Origin: Elysia marginata
Taxonomy: Eukaryota > Mollusca > Gastropoda > Plakobranchidae
Assembly: GCA_019649035.1 (NCBI GenBank)
Contig: BMAT01007926.1
Location: forward strand, 84,451 to 105,894
Direction: 5' to 3'
DNA length: 21,444 nucleotides
The notes under the pieces were generated by a model. It saw only the letters and a program-made list of their open reading frames with translations, searched no databases and was not told the origin of the DNA. Position numbers and translations under genes: made by a program. Position 1 is the stretch's first letter; every line of letters starts with the position of its first letter. This document shows positions 9,049 to 17,122 of the stretch, one piece after another.

Positions 9049-11680
9049 AACGCTACTACTTCCTTTACACTGAACTACTGTCTCAACCTATCTGAATCGA
9101 ATGCCTCTTCCCCCACCCTGCCAAAGTGCCATGGACATTTTTGTTTTTGCTTCTGAGGGTCGTATTATGATTTTCTTGATGGAAGTTTTGAGGGAAAGGG
9201 TGACATGTTTTGAACGGTTTTGGGGCTTCCTGGTATAAATAAGAACTTATACTGCTTTATCTTGTATCTGAGTCCATTCTCAAATTAGTCCCATCACTCA
9301 TATGCAATGACTTATTTCAACCAAATATGCAACATAGTTAGCCCGGAGATACTGCTCTAGTCGATTTGCTTTCTTTGAAAAAGCAAACAGTCAGAAATAA
9401 GCCCTAGAGAAGCGAGAATCCAACTTTTTTGGTACAGTTAGCTAGGCCTTGGTCAAAGTTAATGTGTAGGTACTTTAAGCTATCATTGAACTGTTGGCTG
9501 AGGAAGTGAGGCTTCTCTTGTGTTACCGCTAATCTCATTCCCCATTTATAGTAGAATATTAAAATAAAAAAGGGGGAGAGGGGGGGGGGTGTGTCAGGTG
9601 AATGTGTTTATGATTTTAAGGAGTGTAAAGGCACCCCCTGAATTGAATTGAATAAAAAAAGATTATGATTTGGAGTTGAAGTTTCAATAATTAGAGCATA
9701 GCGATAAAGGTTTAAGAAGTGATTTTTTTTTTGTTACTTTTCAAATGGGCAGTGTTTGTTTTAAATATCGCTTAAGACAAGTAATTGCGAGGAAAGTGTG
9801 CTCAGCGCCTCAGAGCATTTTATTTATGGATTTTGTGAGCTATATAAGTCTCTTGTTCTTATAATTACTATTTTTATTATTATTATTATTTTTATTATTA
9901 TTTTATCATAGTTTGCAATTTCAAGGTGTGATTAGTACTGTCCATATATTCTAGGGATATATAAATGTTTTGAAATTAAACCAGTATTTAGCGATCATTT
10001 GGGGATAAAAAATGTGTGCCGTAAATATCACATTTACTGCCATTCTTAACTTTTTTTCTTTTGAAACAACTAAAATGTCCAATAAAATAAAGTACATTGC
10101 TGCTGTTTCATTGTAAGAGATACATGAAAAATTCAATTGTTGAGTGGAATCAAGCTTTACTCTGTTGTGTTGGGGAAAAAGAATGTCAAACAAATGATGC
10201 TCTAATAACAAGCTTCCTATCTATTATGTTTTTTGTATTTTCAACATTATAACCTTAAAAAATTGCAGTTAGTATCAAGTAACATACTTTTCTTATTTTT
10301 TTTATAGTCCGATACCCATTTTTAGTTTTAAAAGTAAGAAGCAGTGATAAGCACGGAAATATTGACCACAAATCCTGAGTGACAGCTCTTCCAACACTAC
10401 TGCATCTACTAAATGGTTGCCCTAAAACACCCACAGGTTGTTTTTTTTAAATCACATATGGCACCCTTTCCAAATTCAAATTTTCAGGACGTTCTTGCTC
10501 CAGAAAAATTCTTTTCTCTGACTCATGTAGCACTCATGCTAATTGTCTCAAAAACACTATAATTGCTATTAATAATTTACTCATTTCTATATATACTATG
10601 GGGATCTAGTTTTTTTTTTTGAGGATGCCATTTTTTAGTTATTTTTCGTTTTTTTAAGCTGAGAAACTGAATGAACTGACCAATTTGAACAAGATTGATC
10701 CCATGAAAGAAAAACAATTCAGTGTCCTTAAATCACATTTCGTATACACCAGAATTTAGCTCCAGAATTTTATGTTATTTTCAGAGAATTTCATTGGCAT
10801 CCCTAATAAACTTTTGAGCAAACTGAAGGAACAGTTTTAAATTGTCTGTACTTTCATATGCAGTTTGGAAAAAAAAACCCTCTTCTCTCTACGCAAAAGT
10901 AAATGGGCTGATATCCTGACTGCTCTGTTGAGTCCTGCTTTGTATGTACTAAAAAATAACCCAATTTAACCCAATTATTGACACTTGCAGCCTTTCGATC
11001 AACAATATTTTTTAGATCTTAAAGGTCACAGCTTTTGAATGTTTTGTGAAAGTGTGGTCATACCACAGTTTAAAACTGTTGGTTAACTTTCACCTTGAGA
11101 TAATTGCACAGCTTGCCTTGGTTTAAATTATCCCACATTTGACGCTCATCTTGTTCTTTAAAACAAATTTATGTGTGCTGGTAAATACATATTGTGTTTA
11201 CTGCTATTCTTAACTTTTTTTTTCGAAACTAGAATGTCCAATATGAATAAAGAGCATTGCTGTTGATTTATTTTAATTTTGAGATAAATTTCATTTTCAA
11301 TAATCAAGTGGCACCAATCTTTACTCTGTGTTGTTGGGAAAAAAGAATGTCAAACAAATCATGCTAATAAAGATAAATTAGCATTGTGTACTCACTGACT
11401 TTAAATTTTATTGGCTTAAATCATCTTTAATCAGCTGCTTGAATATTTAAAAAATGTTTGTTTAAGTTAAAAAAAAATGGTAAAAGAACGTTTTGCATGT
11501 ATTGCCTCAGATATCTGTTTATGTATGCTAAAATTTCTTGTAAGATGTTGATTGCATTTGTTTATATTTTGTTTTTTTGTCATTGCAGGGCCGAACGACA
11601 AGGACAGTTCCAGCATGAATGTTGCCTCACTGGTTACTTTGGCTGTTTGTGCTCTATGTGCCATGTGGAAAACATTATAG
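1753..11680 (+). CDS. GPI-anchored immunoglobulin-superfamily protein, 3' part (joined exons)
   Basis: Joined exons 1753-2037, 2655-2747, 3590-3812, 4359-4480, 4927-5108, 6222-6360 and 11589-11680 give about 377 codons in one open frame, with GT/AG junctions and consistent phases (1,1,1,2,1,0,1,1). The protein has three Ig-like domains: residues about 1-125, 126-240 and 241-347, numbered from the first complete codon. Domain 2 has a typical Cys161/Trp177/Cys220 core. Domain 1 has Trp46 and Cys105 but Tyr29 where the first Cys belongs. Domain 3 has Cys247 and Cys263 but Tyr326 where the last Cys belongs. N-glycosylation sequons sit at N32, N117 and N266. The end is a polar SSS stretch then about 18 hydrophobic residues and the stop, a GPI-signal pattern. 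This suggests a cell-surface adhesion or recognition protein. No specific family was recognised, so no gene symbol is given. The 5' end is missing. Confidence 0.85.
2038..2654 (+). other. intron 1 of the Ig gene
   Basis: GTTAGT...CTCTACAG intron of 617 nt, AT-rich, with a long T tract before the acceptor. It contains a 30-bp tandem duplication at 2561-2620. Nothing else was recognised. Confidence 0.8.
2561..2620. repeat. 30-bp tandem duplication
   Basis: Two adjacent 30-nt units (2561-2590 and 2591-2620), beginning TTGATGCTTTAGATATG, differ at one base (T/C). This recent duplication lies about 35 nt before the exon at 2655, next to the polypyrimidine tract, where it could affect branch-point choice. 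Confidence 0.9.
2655..2747 (+). CDS. exon: Ig-like domain 1, C-terminal part (phase 1-1)
   Basis: A 93-nt exon with acceptor aactctacag after a T-rich tract and donor CTAA|GTGAGT. It encodes residues 96-125, including DDATIQCQVV, the typical F-strand D-x-A-x-x-x-C motif (Cys105), a glycosylation sequon NIS (N117), and the hydrophobic G strand ISLNIIVL. Together with exon 1753-2037 it completes one Ig-like domain. Confidence 0.85.
2748..3589 (+). other. intron 2 of the Ig gene
   Basis: GTGAGT...GAATCAG, 842 nt. The open frame at 2939-3151 inside it has no splice sites, domain or composition to support coding, so I treat it as chance. No repeats were recognised. Confidence 0.75.
3590..3812 (+). 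CDS. exon: Ig-like domain 2, N-terminal part (phase 1-2)
   Basis: A 223-nt exon with acceptor ctgaatcag and donor ACAG|GTTAGG. It encodes residues 127-199. The B strand is KYPVECQAEG (Cys161), followed by NPATDKIHVFWKGEEV with Trp177. This is the clearest Ig signature in the gene and resembles an I-set/C2 domain. The intron that follows is phase 2 and splits the domain after the C-C' strands. Confidence 0.9.
3813..4358 (+). other. intron 3 of the Ig gene
   Basis: GTTAGG...GTTGACAG, 546 nt. About half of it is a diverged triplicated segment (3878-4142). The minus-strand open frame at 3719-4072 is produced by this repeat and by the antisense of the exon, and is not a gene. Confidence 0.8.
3878..4142. 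repeat. three diverged tandem units of about 78-96 bp
   Basis: Units start at 3878, 3956 and 4052, each with CTTTCCAGGAAGAGT or a variant. Each continues with GAGTCTNNACACAAATT-like, TAAGAATGTAAGAAGG-like and GAATTAGTTTGAT-like blocks. Unit lengths are about 78, 96 and 91 bp; the first has a shortened middle. A partial fourth start (ATTTCTATGAAGAATC) follows. The units have diverged well beyond the 30-bp duplication in intron 1, so this is an older local duplication inside an intron. Confidence 0.75.
4359..4480 (+). CDS. exon: Ig-like domain 2, C-terminal part (phase 2-1)
   Basis: A 122-nt exon with acceptor ttgttgacag and donor GTTT|GTAAGT. It encodes residues 201-240. EIDIVLADSGQNVECVAT holds the E strand, the D-S-G turn and F-strand Cys220, the partner of Cys161. 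TIKAPIKVNV is the G strand. It completes the only domain in the window with both canonical cysteines. Confidence 0.9.
4481..4926 (+). other. intron 4 of the Ig gene
   Basis: GTAAGT...TCATCCTAG, 446 nt, AT-rich, with a long T run before the acceptor. It contains one AGGCCTAC motif. No other feature was seen. Confidence 0.8.
4927..5108 (+). CDS. exon: Ig-like domain 3, N-terminal part (phase 1-0)
   Basis: A 182-nt exon with acceptor tttctcatcctag and donor AGAG|GTAAGG. It encodes residues 242-301. VPEVKCVNG is strand A with an extra Cys247. RYSVLSCFVNETG is strand B with Cys263 and the sequon N266-E-T. No Trp is present where it would be expected; Phe277 and Phe279 may fill the core. It ends in phase 0, the only phase-0 junction in this gene. 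Confidence 0.85.
5109..6221 (+). other. intron 5 of the Ig gene
   Basis: GTAAGG...ATCATGTAG, 1113 nt, AT-rich. A purine-rich patch with GGAGGAG repeats lies at 5333-5361. The minus-strand open frame at 6000-6419 is antisense to the next exon. Nothing else was recognised. Confidence 0.75.
6222..6360 (+). CDS. exon: Ig-like domain 3, C-terminal part (phase 0-1)
   Basis: A 139-nt exon with acceptor ctctatcatgtag and donor GAAG|GTATGT. It encodes residues 302-347. VRIDLTLYQVKDTHFSDYYLIIEQKNG fits the E-F-G strands of an Ig domain, with the D-Y-Y-L motif placing Tyr326 where the F-strand Cys normally sits. It ends LNEVE and splices in phase 1 to a linker and the C-terminal tail. Confidence 0.85.
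6361..7360 (+). other. intron 6 (5' part of the long terminal intron)
   Basis: GTATGT...GATATTACAG. AT-rich; the open frames at 6837-7097 and 7142-7402 show no domain and low-complexity composition, and I regard them as chance. It ends at the candidate microexon 7361-7384; if that is not used, the intron continues to 11588. Confidence 0.6.
7361..7384 (+). CDS. candidate 24-nt microexon, linker DGSQTQS
   Basis: The acceptor gatattacag follows a T-rich tract and a branch-like TGCTAAT. The donor is TCAG|GTAGAG. With phase 1 in and phase 1 out, it inserts eight residues (D D G S Q T Q S) between LNEVE and GPNDKDSSS without changing frame. The peptide is polar and flexible, as expected for a stalk before a GPI site. 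The donor is only moderate at +4 to +6. Evidence is splice context and phase only. Confidence 0.4.
7385..8187 (+). other. intronic sequence, nothing recognised
   Basis: AT-rich intron sequence between the two candidate microexons, with A-rich low complexity near 7938-7966. It ends in a strong polypyrimidine tract and acceptor (gtcttttgttttacag) at 8187. Confidence 0.6.
8188..8202 (+). CDS. candidate 15-nt microexon, V-G-K-W-K
   Basis: A very good acceptor (tttatgtcttttgttttacag) is followed after 15 nt by AAAG|GTATTC. It is phase 1 in and out, so it would add V G K W K in frame. A Trp in a stalk is unusual, and the donor is weak at +5. It may be an alternative exon or a coincidence. Confidence 0.3.
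8613..8870 (+). mobile_element. tRNA-derived SINE, plus strand
   Basis: The head 8613-8686 resembles a tRNA: A box TGGCAGAATGG (from 8622), anticodon-type stem CTGGA/TCCGG closing a 7-nt loop, and B box GGTTCGATTTCC. The arms are too mismatched for a working tRNA. The central part (GCCTTGGGAAAGC, then CACCTGTAAAATGGGTACTC) resembles a conserved central region of SINEs widespread in molluscs and other invertebrates. The element ends in an ACAAAACCAAAC-type tail. It lies in the terminal intron of the Ig gene, in sense orientation. Confidence 0.85.
8954..9061. repeat. compound trinucleotide microsatellite, (CTG)/(CTC)/(ACT)n
   Basis: CTG and CTC/CCT triplets lead into about 15 perfect ACT units at 9005-9048, then degenerate ones. 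The open frame across it (runs of S and Y) is an artefact of the repeat. Confidence 0.95.
9864..9905. repeat. (TTA)n microsatellite
   Basis: Interrupted TTA/ATT triplets in the intron with two T-run interruptions. Confidence 0.85.
9987..10208 (+). repeat. diverged direct repeat, copy 1
   Basis: It matches 11138-11371 in the same order and orientation. Shared blocks include ATTCTTAACTTTTTTT, AGAATGTCCAATA-type, ATAAAG.CATTGCTG and AAAGAATGTCAAACAAAT. By eye the copies are roughly three-quarters identical with indels. The origin (tandem duplication or a dispersed element) is not clear. Confidence 0.75.
11138..11371 (+). repeat. diverged direct repeat, copy 2
   Basis: Partner of 9987-10208, about 1.15 kb downstream, ending about 220 nt before the terminal exon. 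Both copies contain AATAAAG followed by CATTGCTG, so each could carry a weak polyadenylation site. Confidence 0.75.
11589..11680 (+). CDS. terminal coding exon: GPI-anchor signal
   Basis: The acceptor is tttttttgtcattgcag. Read in phase 1 it gives GPNDKDSSS, then MNVASLVTLAVCALCAMW, then KTL and TAG at 11678-11680. Small residues (D-S-S-S) followed by a short spacer, about 18 hydrophobic residues and almost no cytoplasmic tail is the classic layout of a GPI-attachment signal. A single-pass protein with a three-residue tail is the less likely reading. The longer open frame 11458-11724 across this point is a different frame and not the protein. Confidence 0.8.
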
Positions 11681-11756
11681 TGGGATGGCTAGATCTTTTT
11701 AATTACTTTATGTCTGTCGGTTGATACTCAGAAATAGCTCTTGTATGGGTGTGATT

Positions 11757-11794
11757 GAGAGAAAAGAAGAAGGAGAGAAAGAGAGAGAGAGAGG

Positions 11795-11833
<39 letters not shown>

Positions 11834-11834
11834 G
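11757..11834. repeat. (GA)n-(GACA)n microsatellite
   Basis: Purine-rich GA tract with a few interruptions, followed by about four GACA units, some 75 nt after the stop codon of the Ig gene. Confidence 0.95.
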
Positions 11835-12550
11835 CGAATTAGAGAAAGTGGTTTAATAGTTCTTTATGTAAAGCAGGCTTGTTTGGTACTTCACTTCTTA
11901 CTACTAGCTGTGGTTCTGTGACGTTTTTTTATCTTTCCCTCTGTAGCTCGACTATGCTTGAGAGTAAGAAGAATTGCGATCTACGAGTGTAGGAGTTTTC
12001 ACAAATGAGCTGGAGAAATCTCATAATAGCTGATTGATTTTGACTAGTTAAATTCAGAATGTCACACATCATGGATGTTTATTTTTTTCCATTTCAATTG
12101 TAAACCCATGCTTTTAAATATTTGATCATTTTATGTCACAAACGTTTTTAATGAAAAGTTTTATCCAAATTTTAATGAATGAAAAAAATGATGAAACTCT
12201 TGTAAAGAGAACTAATATGTGTGAAAAGTAACACTGTAAAGTAAATACTGATATTATTTGAACAACTAATGTCTTGTTTTTAATATGTGTTTTGTTTTCA
12301 TGTTACTGTTCTGTTAGCGTTTTAATACATTGAGGTATGTACATGTATTTTAGTGTCATAATGTTAACGTTTTGTATTTTGTATGGGATGGCCCAACTCT
12401 GTTGACAACTTTTATGAAAAGGAGATTACTAAAATTGCAATAACAATAGATGAAGCTCTTCAAGTTAACTAGAGTAGAGATTTGCATCATGTGCAATTCA
12501 TTGCAAGTTGTTTTACACGACACCCATAATACACAATGTATTGATTTAAA

Positions 12551-12722
12551 ACACCATGCTTGATTGAGTTAAAATATCATGCTCTGTTGAGTTAAAACAC
12601 CATGCTTGATTGAGTTAAAATACCATGCTCTGTTGAGTTAAAATGCAAAGCTTGATTGAGTTAAAATACCATGCTCTGTTGAGTTAAAATACCAAGCTTG
12701 ATTGAGTTAAACTACCATGCTT
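12551..12722. repeat. 23-bp minisatellite of two alternating unit types
   Basis: Seven 23-bp units (12551-12711) plus a partial eighth. Units alternate between ATACCATGCTTGATTGAG-type and ATACCATGCTCTGTTGAG-type, all ending TTAAA. The real repeat period is thus a 46-bp dimer repeated about three and a half times. It lies in the likely 3' UTR. Confidence 0.95.
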
Positions 12723-12867
12723 TGGCCTGGAGATTCTCATTATTTAGGACAGTTGGCACAAGAAACAGTTTTAGGGTAACTCACTTCTTAAGTTACAACA
12801 TCAGTCAAAAATTCAAAGAATAACGTTTTCATGCTTGGATAAACATTCCTTTCGTAGAGCAACTGAA

Positions 12868-12873
12868 AATAAA
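12868..12873 (+). promoter_or_regulatory. candidate polyadenylation signal AATAAA
   Basis: First canonical AATAAA after the stop at 11680, followed about 15-20 nt later by GTTGTGGTGG, a GT-rich downstream element. Other AATAAA hexamers occur near 13380, 14056 and 14928, so a longer UTR is possible. Confidence 0.45.
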
Positions 12874-15103
12874 GAAGGAAAGACGTTGTGGTGGCACGTC
12901 ATAATCTTTTACGCCTTGAGGTTTTTTAATATTATTAAAAAACTCTTCAATCGCTTTGCTGTGTTGAGGTGAGGCAATAGGAACAAAAATGTTTTTTAAT
13001 GAGAATAGGTAAACAGCTGCTGTAACACATTATCATCGTTAAAGAATATTGTATAGTGAAAAGAAAAAGAACTAAAAATAATGTAATTTTTTTTATCCTT
13101 AAACATTTTATGCTTCATGCTGGAAGGTCAAGTCTAGATTTGCTGAGTAACAACAGCTGAATCAAGAATGGTGTAACATTAACAGGTGATTGTGATGTTT
13201 TAAACTATCTTGTCAATATCTGACAAAATGATTGAACCTTCGCGCATACTTGCTGATAAAGTGAATCGATTGGATTTATTTCCACGATTTATCATAACTT
13301 TAGCCACCTTATTAAATATAGATACTAAGATTATGTTACTTTTTGTTTGTTTGTTTTCTTTCTTACATGATGAGTGAATAATAAATGTTTCTCAGAAATA
13401 TACAGCAAGCCTTACAACATCTTGTGGCTGTATGTCATCTTGTCTGAATGTTGTGTGCAGATTACTGAAAACTCACTTGTTCAAATTGTTATCTTGAAAA
13501 ATTAGTTCCTCTCTTTTGAGGAAAGGCATGTCCTGTCCAAAACTTAATGTAAATTCTAGTTGTTGTTTTTTTTTGTAACTTTCATGTCTTTCTTACATGT
13601 ATATGATTCAAGAACTTGGTTGTGTTAACAAGATCGTAGTGTTCTCTTATGTTTTTTGAAAGGCATTTAAATATTAATCTTTGATATGTTGGCCTTAAAA
13701 ACCTTGATCATAGAAATACATTTCATTAAACTAAACAATGTTAAGCACTAGGATAGCTCTTTTTTAAGATGAAGAATGTAGATATCCTCCACAAATAATT
13801 GTCAATGTTATCCTATTTTACATTTCTATATGTCTCCTGTTACTGTCCTAGAAATAATACATTGCTGTAATATTTTCTGTTTTAGTAGCTCTTTCTCAGA
13901 GAGAAGACTGATTTTTATGTCTTTAGTTTTAGAATATTGGTTGTCACAGTAGATTTTTAAAAAGTAATTAGTTTTACGGAGGAAATTGACTGCTCGAATT
14001 TAACCATTCTCTCGATTCATAAACAAGCAAGATCAGTTACTTTCCTTTTTTCCTCTAATAAAACTTTTAAAATCCAGCCTGATACAATTTTGTTGTTACG
14101 CAGTACTTCCTAAGTTTAAAAACCAACAATTTGACAAGCAAACTAAGAACAGATTAATGTTGTCCTTTAGATTTTTTAAAAGTACTGTCCAGGCCACATA
14201 TTTCAAATCCCTCAGGAGCAACATTCAACTTTGAACTATCTAAAAGTTAAATAAGCAGTGTTTATAACGAAATAGAGATAGACCCAGTAATCTAAGTACA
14301 TGTATAGTTCTAACATAAGTACTTGAATAATCCAGGTTTAAATTGTTTTGATCGTATTCTCTTATGAGTTTGGACTAACCATACATTGTGAGACTTTCTT
14401 TGATCAGATGTATTTAGTTTTCTGTCTAAAGTGACTCTGATCAATTAGTGTGTTGAAGATAAGAAACTGTAATGTGAACTCTAGTATTTATTATGCATCA
14501 GCTGGATATTACTATTATTAGCATTAATCATTACATACATTTTAAAAATCATTTTAGTACATATTCAATACTTTAGTTTATTGAAACAGTTAATGGTCTT
14601 CTTTTTTAAACTGTTTTTAAATCAACTTGTCTTTATTTTTTAAAATCCAAATTACTTTGCTCCTTTTAAGTATCATTGTCATGATTAAAACTCACTATTT
14701 TTTGTACTTCATATATTTCGTCCACATTATTTTGTTATTGTCTTCTTGTGTATGTAGACTTTTTAAGCTCACAGTCGTTAGCATTTATTTTGTCTTGTGG
14801 CAAATCAGTCACATGTCGCATATTTCACATTCCAAAGCATTGCTTTTTTAGGAAATTCTTTTCTTTCAACTAGGCCTACCAAATGTTAAAAAAAATTCAT
14901 GAAACCATAGAATTTTTGTGGAAAGAGAATAAAAGTTTTGTAGTTTTAAAATACAGAGAAAAAGGAGAAAAAAGAAGACTTAAAAAGCATTTTCTCAAAT
15001 AAGCCTCCAAAACATTCTACCTGTTCTCGAAACATTTAATTCATTAATAAATTGTAGATGTTGTGATTTTCTCATTTTATTGGTCGTCACATCAGCACTG
15101 CTC
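12874..15103. other. intergenic or long-UTR AT-rich DNA, nothing recognised
   Basis: About 2.2 kb of AT-rich sequence without supportable exons. The hydrophobic open frame at 14627-14851 lacks an in-phase acceptor and reflects T-rich composition. No repeat structure was recognised by eye. Confidence 0.6.
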
Positions 15104-15467
15104 TTAACTCTTTAAGGACGCAGCCTATCTCCACTTTAGAACGCAGTGATTTCCATTTTTGGACGCAAGAGAAAAGAGTCTAGATCTAGACTAAAACACT
15201 CGTAGCTCAGTGTTGGGGCAGTTCAGATCAATTTCGCACCAGAAAGCCAAGGGAAACCACTAGAAAGGAAATGAATAATGTAAACGTTACAATAAATCAT
15301 GGTTTAGATTTATAAAACATGGACTAGATTTGTTGCTGTTGCATAACATCAAACATAGCCGAGCAATGCACTATACGACGTATACGTTGCTATTTCCTTA
15401 CACATACCACAGAAGTCATGCATAGTCCATTGGTGGGTAGTGCGTTGATACGTCCATGTAGAGTTAA
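15104..15467. mobile_element. piggyBac-like MITE with TTAA target duplication
   Basis: TTAA at 15104-15107 and 15464-15467 flank a 356-bp element (15108-15463). The ends are CTCTTTAAGGACG and, on the opposite strand, CTCTACATGGACG, imperfect terminal inverted repeats. TTAA duplication and short repeats starting with C/T-rich sequence are typical of piggyBac-type elements. There is no transposase frame, so it is non-autonomous. A perfect 14-bp palindrome GTCTAGATCTAGAC lies inside at 15178-15191. It is more GC-rich than its surroundings. Confidence 0.7.
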
Positions 15468-16164
15468 GAAATAATTCAGCTCTTTGCTGAACTACAAACG
15501 TTTATAATTTATAATTATAAAAACTTTACTATCATATACATGTATGATACATTTTTTAATGAAAATTGTAGGAAGGTAAGTGTGGCAGGCAATCTTTGTA
15601 AGTCGACATAAGGAAGTATTACATTGTACAAAGTTTATAGCCAGTCATCACAAAGTCAATATTTCCAATACGCTATTTCCGCATTCATATATGGAGGCTT
15701 TTGTGACAAAATGCATTTGAGGGCATTTTTATTAACTGAGTGAGAAAAATCTTTTGAAAAGGCAAAATCTGTGGGATTTTCATCTTTAATTTAATTGTTT
15801 AGTGAACTGTTACATCCAATCCAACCATAGACAAATTATGGGTTTAAGTTATATAACTCCTGATATGTGTTTTAATTGACTTTCACACTGTTGAAAATTG
15901 TTCACAATTCTTCTAATAGCTGATGGCTGGAATATTTTATTGATATAAATTAGTGAATACTAAAAAGAGTAAAATGTCTCTTGAAACATTCAACATCTCA
16001 GTCAATAAGACAAGTCTTACAGCAAGAACTAACTGCAACTACGTGTAACTCAGCTTAAGTTGATCTCCAGGAGTCACAACCATCAAACATTGACTTAAAG
16101 TTAAACCAGTTAGAGGGAATAAAATAATAAAGTAACTGAAAATGACTTATGCAAGTAAGTCAAG
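15468..16164. other. AT-rich DNA, nothing recognised
   Basis: No exon, RNA gene or repeat was recognised. A GGAAG|GTAAGT donor-like site at 15576 has no compatible open frame before it. Confidence 0.55.
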
Positions 16165-16492
16165 AGTGACTTCATATATACAATGCCTTATCTGCTAAAT
16201 ACTCTAAGTGCTTTAAATGGGTTTCCTAACAAGCATTACCTACCAAATTACCTTCTGAACTCACAGAGGAGTAGCAGTTAAAACGCATTTCTCTAGCACA
16301 CTGACAAGATCTTTCACTGCCCATAGCTGGGTACTCATTTAACGCCATCTTGTGACAAATAAATGTATGTATATAGCCTTTCTCAAGGACTAAACCAAAA
16401 AAAAAAAATCCACCTGCAGAACAGGAGGCTTGAACCCAGGACTTGTGGGTCCGAAAGCAAAGTATATCTACCACTAGAGGCAACACAGAAAG
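16165..16492 (-). mobile_element. tRNA-derived SINE, minus strand
   Basis: Read on the minus strand, a tRNA-like head at about 16492-16415 has A-box-like GCCTCTAGTGGTAGA and B-box-like GGGTTCAAGCC (16428-16438). It is followed by a T run, CCTTGAGAAAGGC (16376-16388), then TAAATGAGTACCCAGCTATGG (16321-16341) and AGCACTTAGAGTATTTAGC near 16195-16213. The order and the two central motifs match those in the SINE at 8613-8870. The minus-strand open frame at 16226-16552 is this element. Confidence 0.7.
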
Positions 16493-16911
16493 TGTGAAAA
16501 AGTTTGAAAGTTTTGGAGACCCATGGTCTCTAACACTCTTGCCAAGTTGCATAAAATTTTTAAAAACCTTTAATTCTTTAACTTAAGTTTACATAAATTT
16601 ATACATCCGTATAACATATTTTTGTTAACAGTCACTGGAAAACTTTTGTCATGTTTGCTTTAAACAATGAAATTGTCAATGAATGAAGGGTATCCTGATT
16701 TGCCAGACTGAGTACCGTTTTTGTTAGAATAAAAGAAACCCTGTTTTATTTAACCCAAATGCATTATTGAACAAAGGAAGAAAGGATTAAATGAAGGGTT
16801 GCATAACAAAACTCACATACATCCATTTTCGAAAATTTTGAGAATTTAGGTAAAATCAGCTTTTTTCAATACAGTGTATACATCCCTTTCAGTGAGATGG
16901 CAGTGTTTGTG
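16493..16911. other. AT-rich DNA, nothing recognised
   Basis: No exon or repeat was recognised between the minus-strand SINE and the dispersed repeat. Confidence 0.5.
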
Positions 16912-17122
16912 GGAATCAAACTGTAGCTTGGCTAGGCTAGCATAGTCTACAGGCCAAACCACTAAAACCGTATACATAATGGTGCTCTGGCCATCTATCC
17001 TATTCGACTTTATAGGTCACATAAAAATGTCATGTATGTTGTCATGACAGGTCTGCTCAATCTTAAAACTGCTGAGTTAATGTCGAGCTAAGACCACCAC
17101 TAGATCTATATGAGAAATCTAT
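16912..17122. repeat. dispersed repeat, copy 1 (211 bp)
   Basis: It aligns end to end with 20698-20909 in the same orientation. It starts GGAATCAA.CTGTAGCTT and ends at ATCTAT, with shared blocks CAGGCCAAACCACT, TGGCCATCTAT and GACTTTATA. By eye about 80 percent identical. On the minus strand, the 5' end here reads CTACAGTTTGATTCCC, like a Pol III B box, but it lies at the end of the unit, so a SINE head is not clear. Confidence 0.8.

Larger units (their letters stand above)
8203..11588 (+). other. terminal intron, 3' part, rich in repeats
   Basis: It holds a SINE (8613-8870), a compound trinucleotide repeat (8954-9061), a G-rich tract (9570-9590), a TTA repeat (9864-9905) and a diverged direct duplication (9987-10208 and 11138-11371). 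It ends in tttttttgtcattgcag. The open frames inside it (8914-9156, 9951-10211) are low-complexity or antisense chance frames. Confidence 0.7.
11681..12873 (+). other. probable 3' UTR of the Ig gene
   Basis: The region runs from the stop to the first canonical AATAAA that I found (12868). It contains a GA/GACA microsatellite (11757-11834) and the 23-bp minisatellite (12551-12722). No exon or convincing open frame; the 11721-11921 frame is the GA repeat translated. Confidence 0.5.

Noticed and set aside
8914-9156. 80-codon open frame with Ser and Tyr runs
   Set aside because: Produced by the compound trinucleotide repeat.
10308-10379. Alternative terminal exon after ttttttttatag, reading VRYPFLVLK... 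to a stop
   Set aside because: The acceptor is good and phase 1 fits, but the peptide has no membrane or GPI signal, and its internal donor (GTAAGA) would leave phase 0, which does not fit the exon at 11589. The evidence is too weak to list.
11458-11724. 88-codon open frame across the terminal exon
   Set aside because: The splice acceptor at 11588 and the phase-1 entry from 6360 select a different frame, which ends at 11680 with a GPI signal.
13319-13377. Short phase-1 frame DTKIMLLFVCLFSFLHDE as a possible membrane exon
   Set aside because: The hydrophobic run is only about 11 residues, encoded by TTTGT repeats, and the polypyrimidine tract is poor.
14627-14851. Hydrophobic open frame that could be a membrane-span exon linking to 19569
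   Set aside because: There is no in-phase acceptor or donor, the hydrophobicity follows from T-rich DNA, and the run is too long and uneven for a single span.
16415-16492. A genuine minus-strand tRNA gene
   Set aside because: The anticodon arm is imperfect with a 6-nt loop, and the SINE central motifs follow it.
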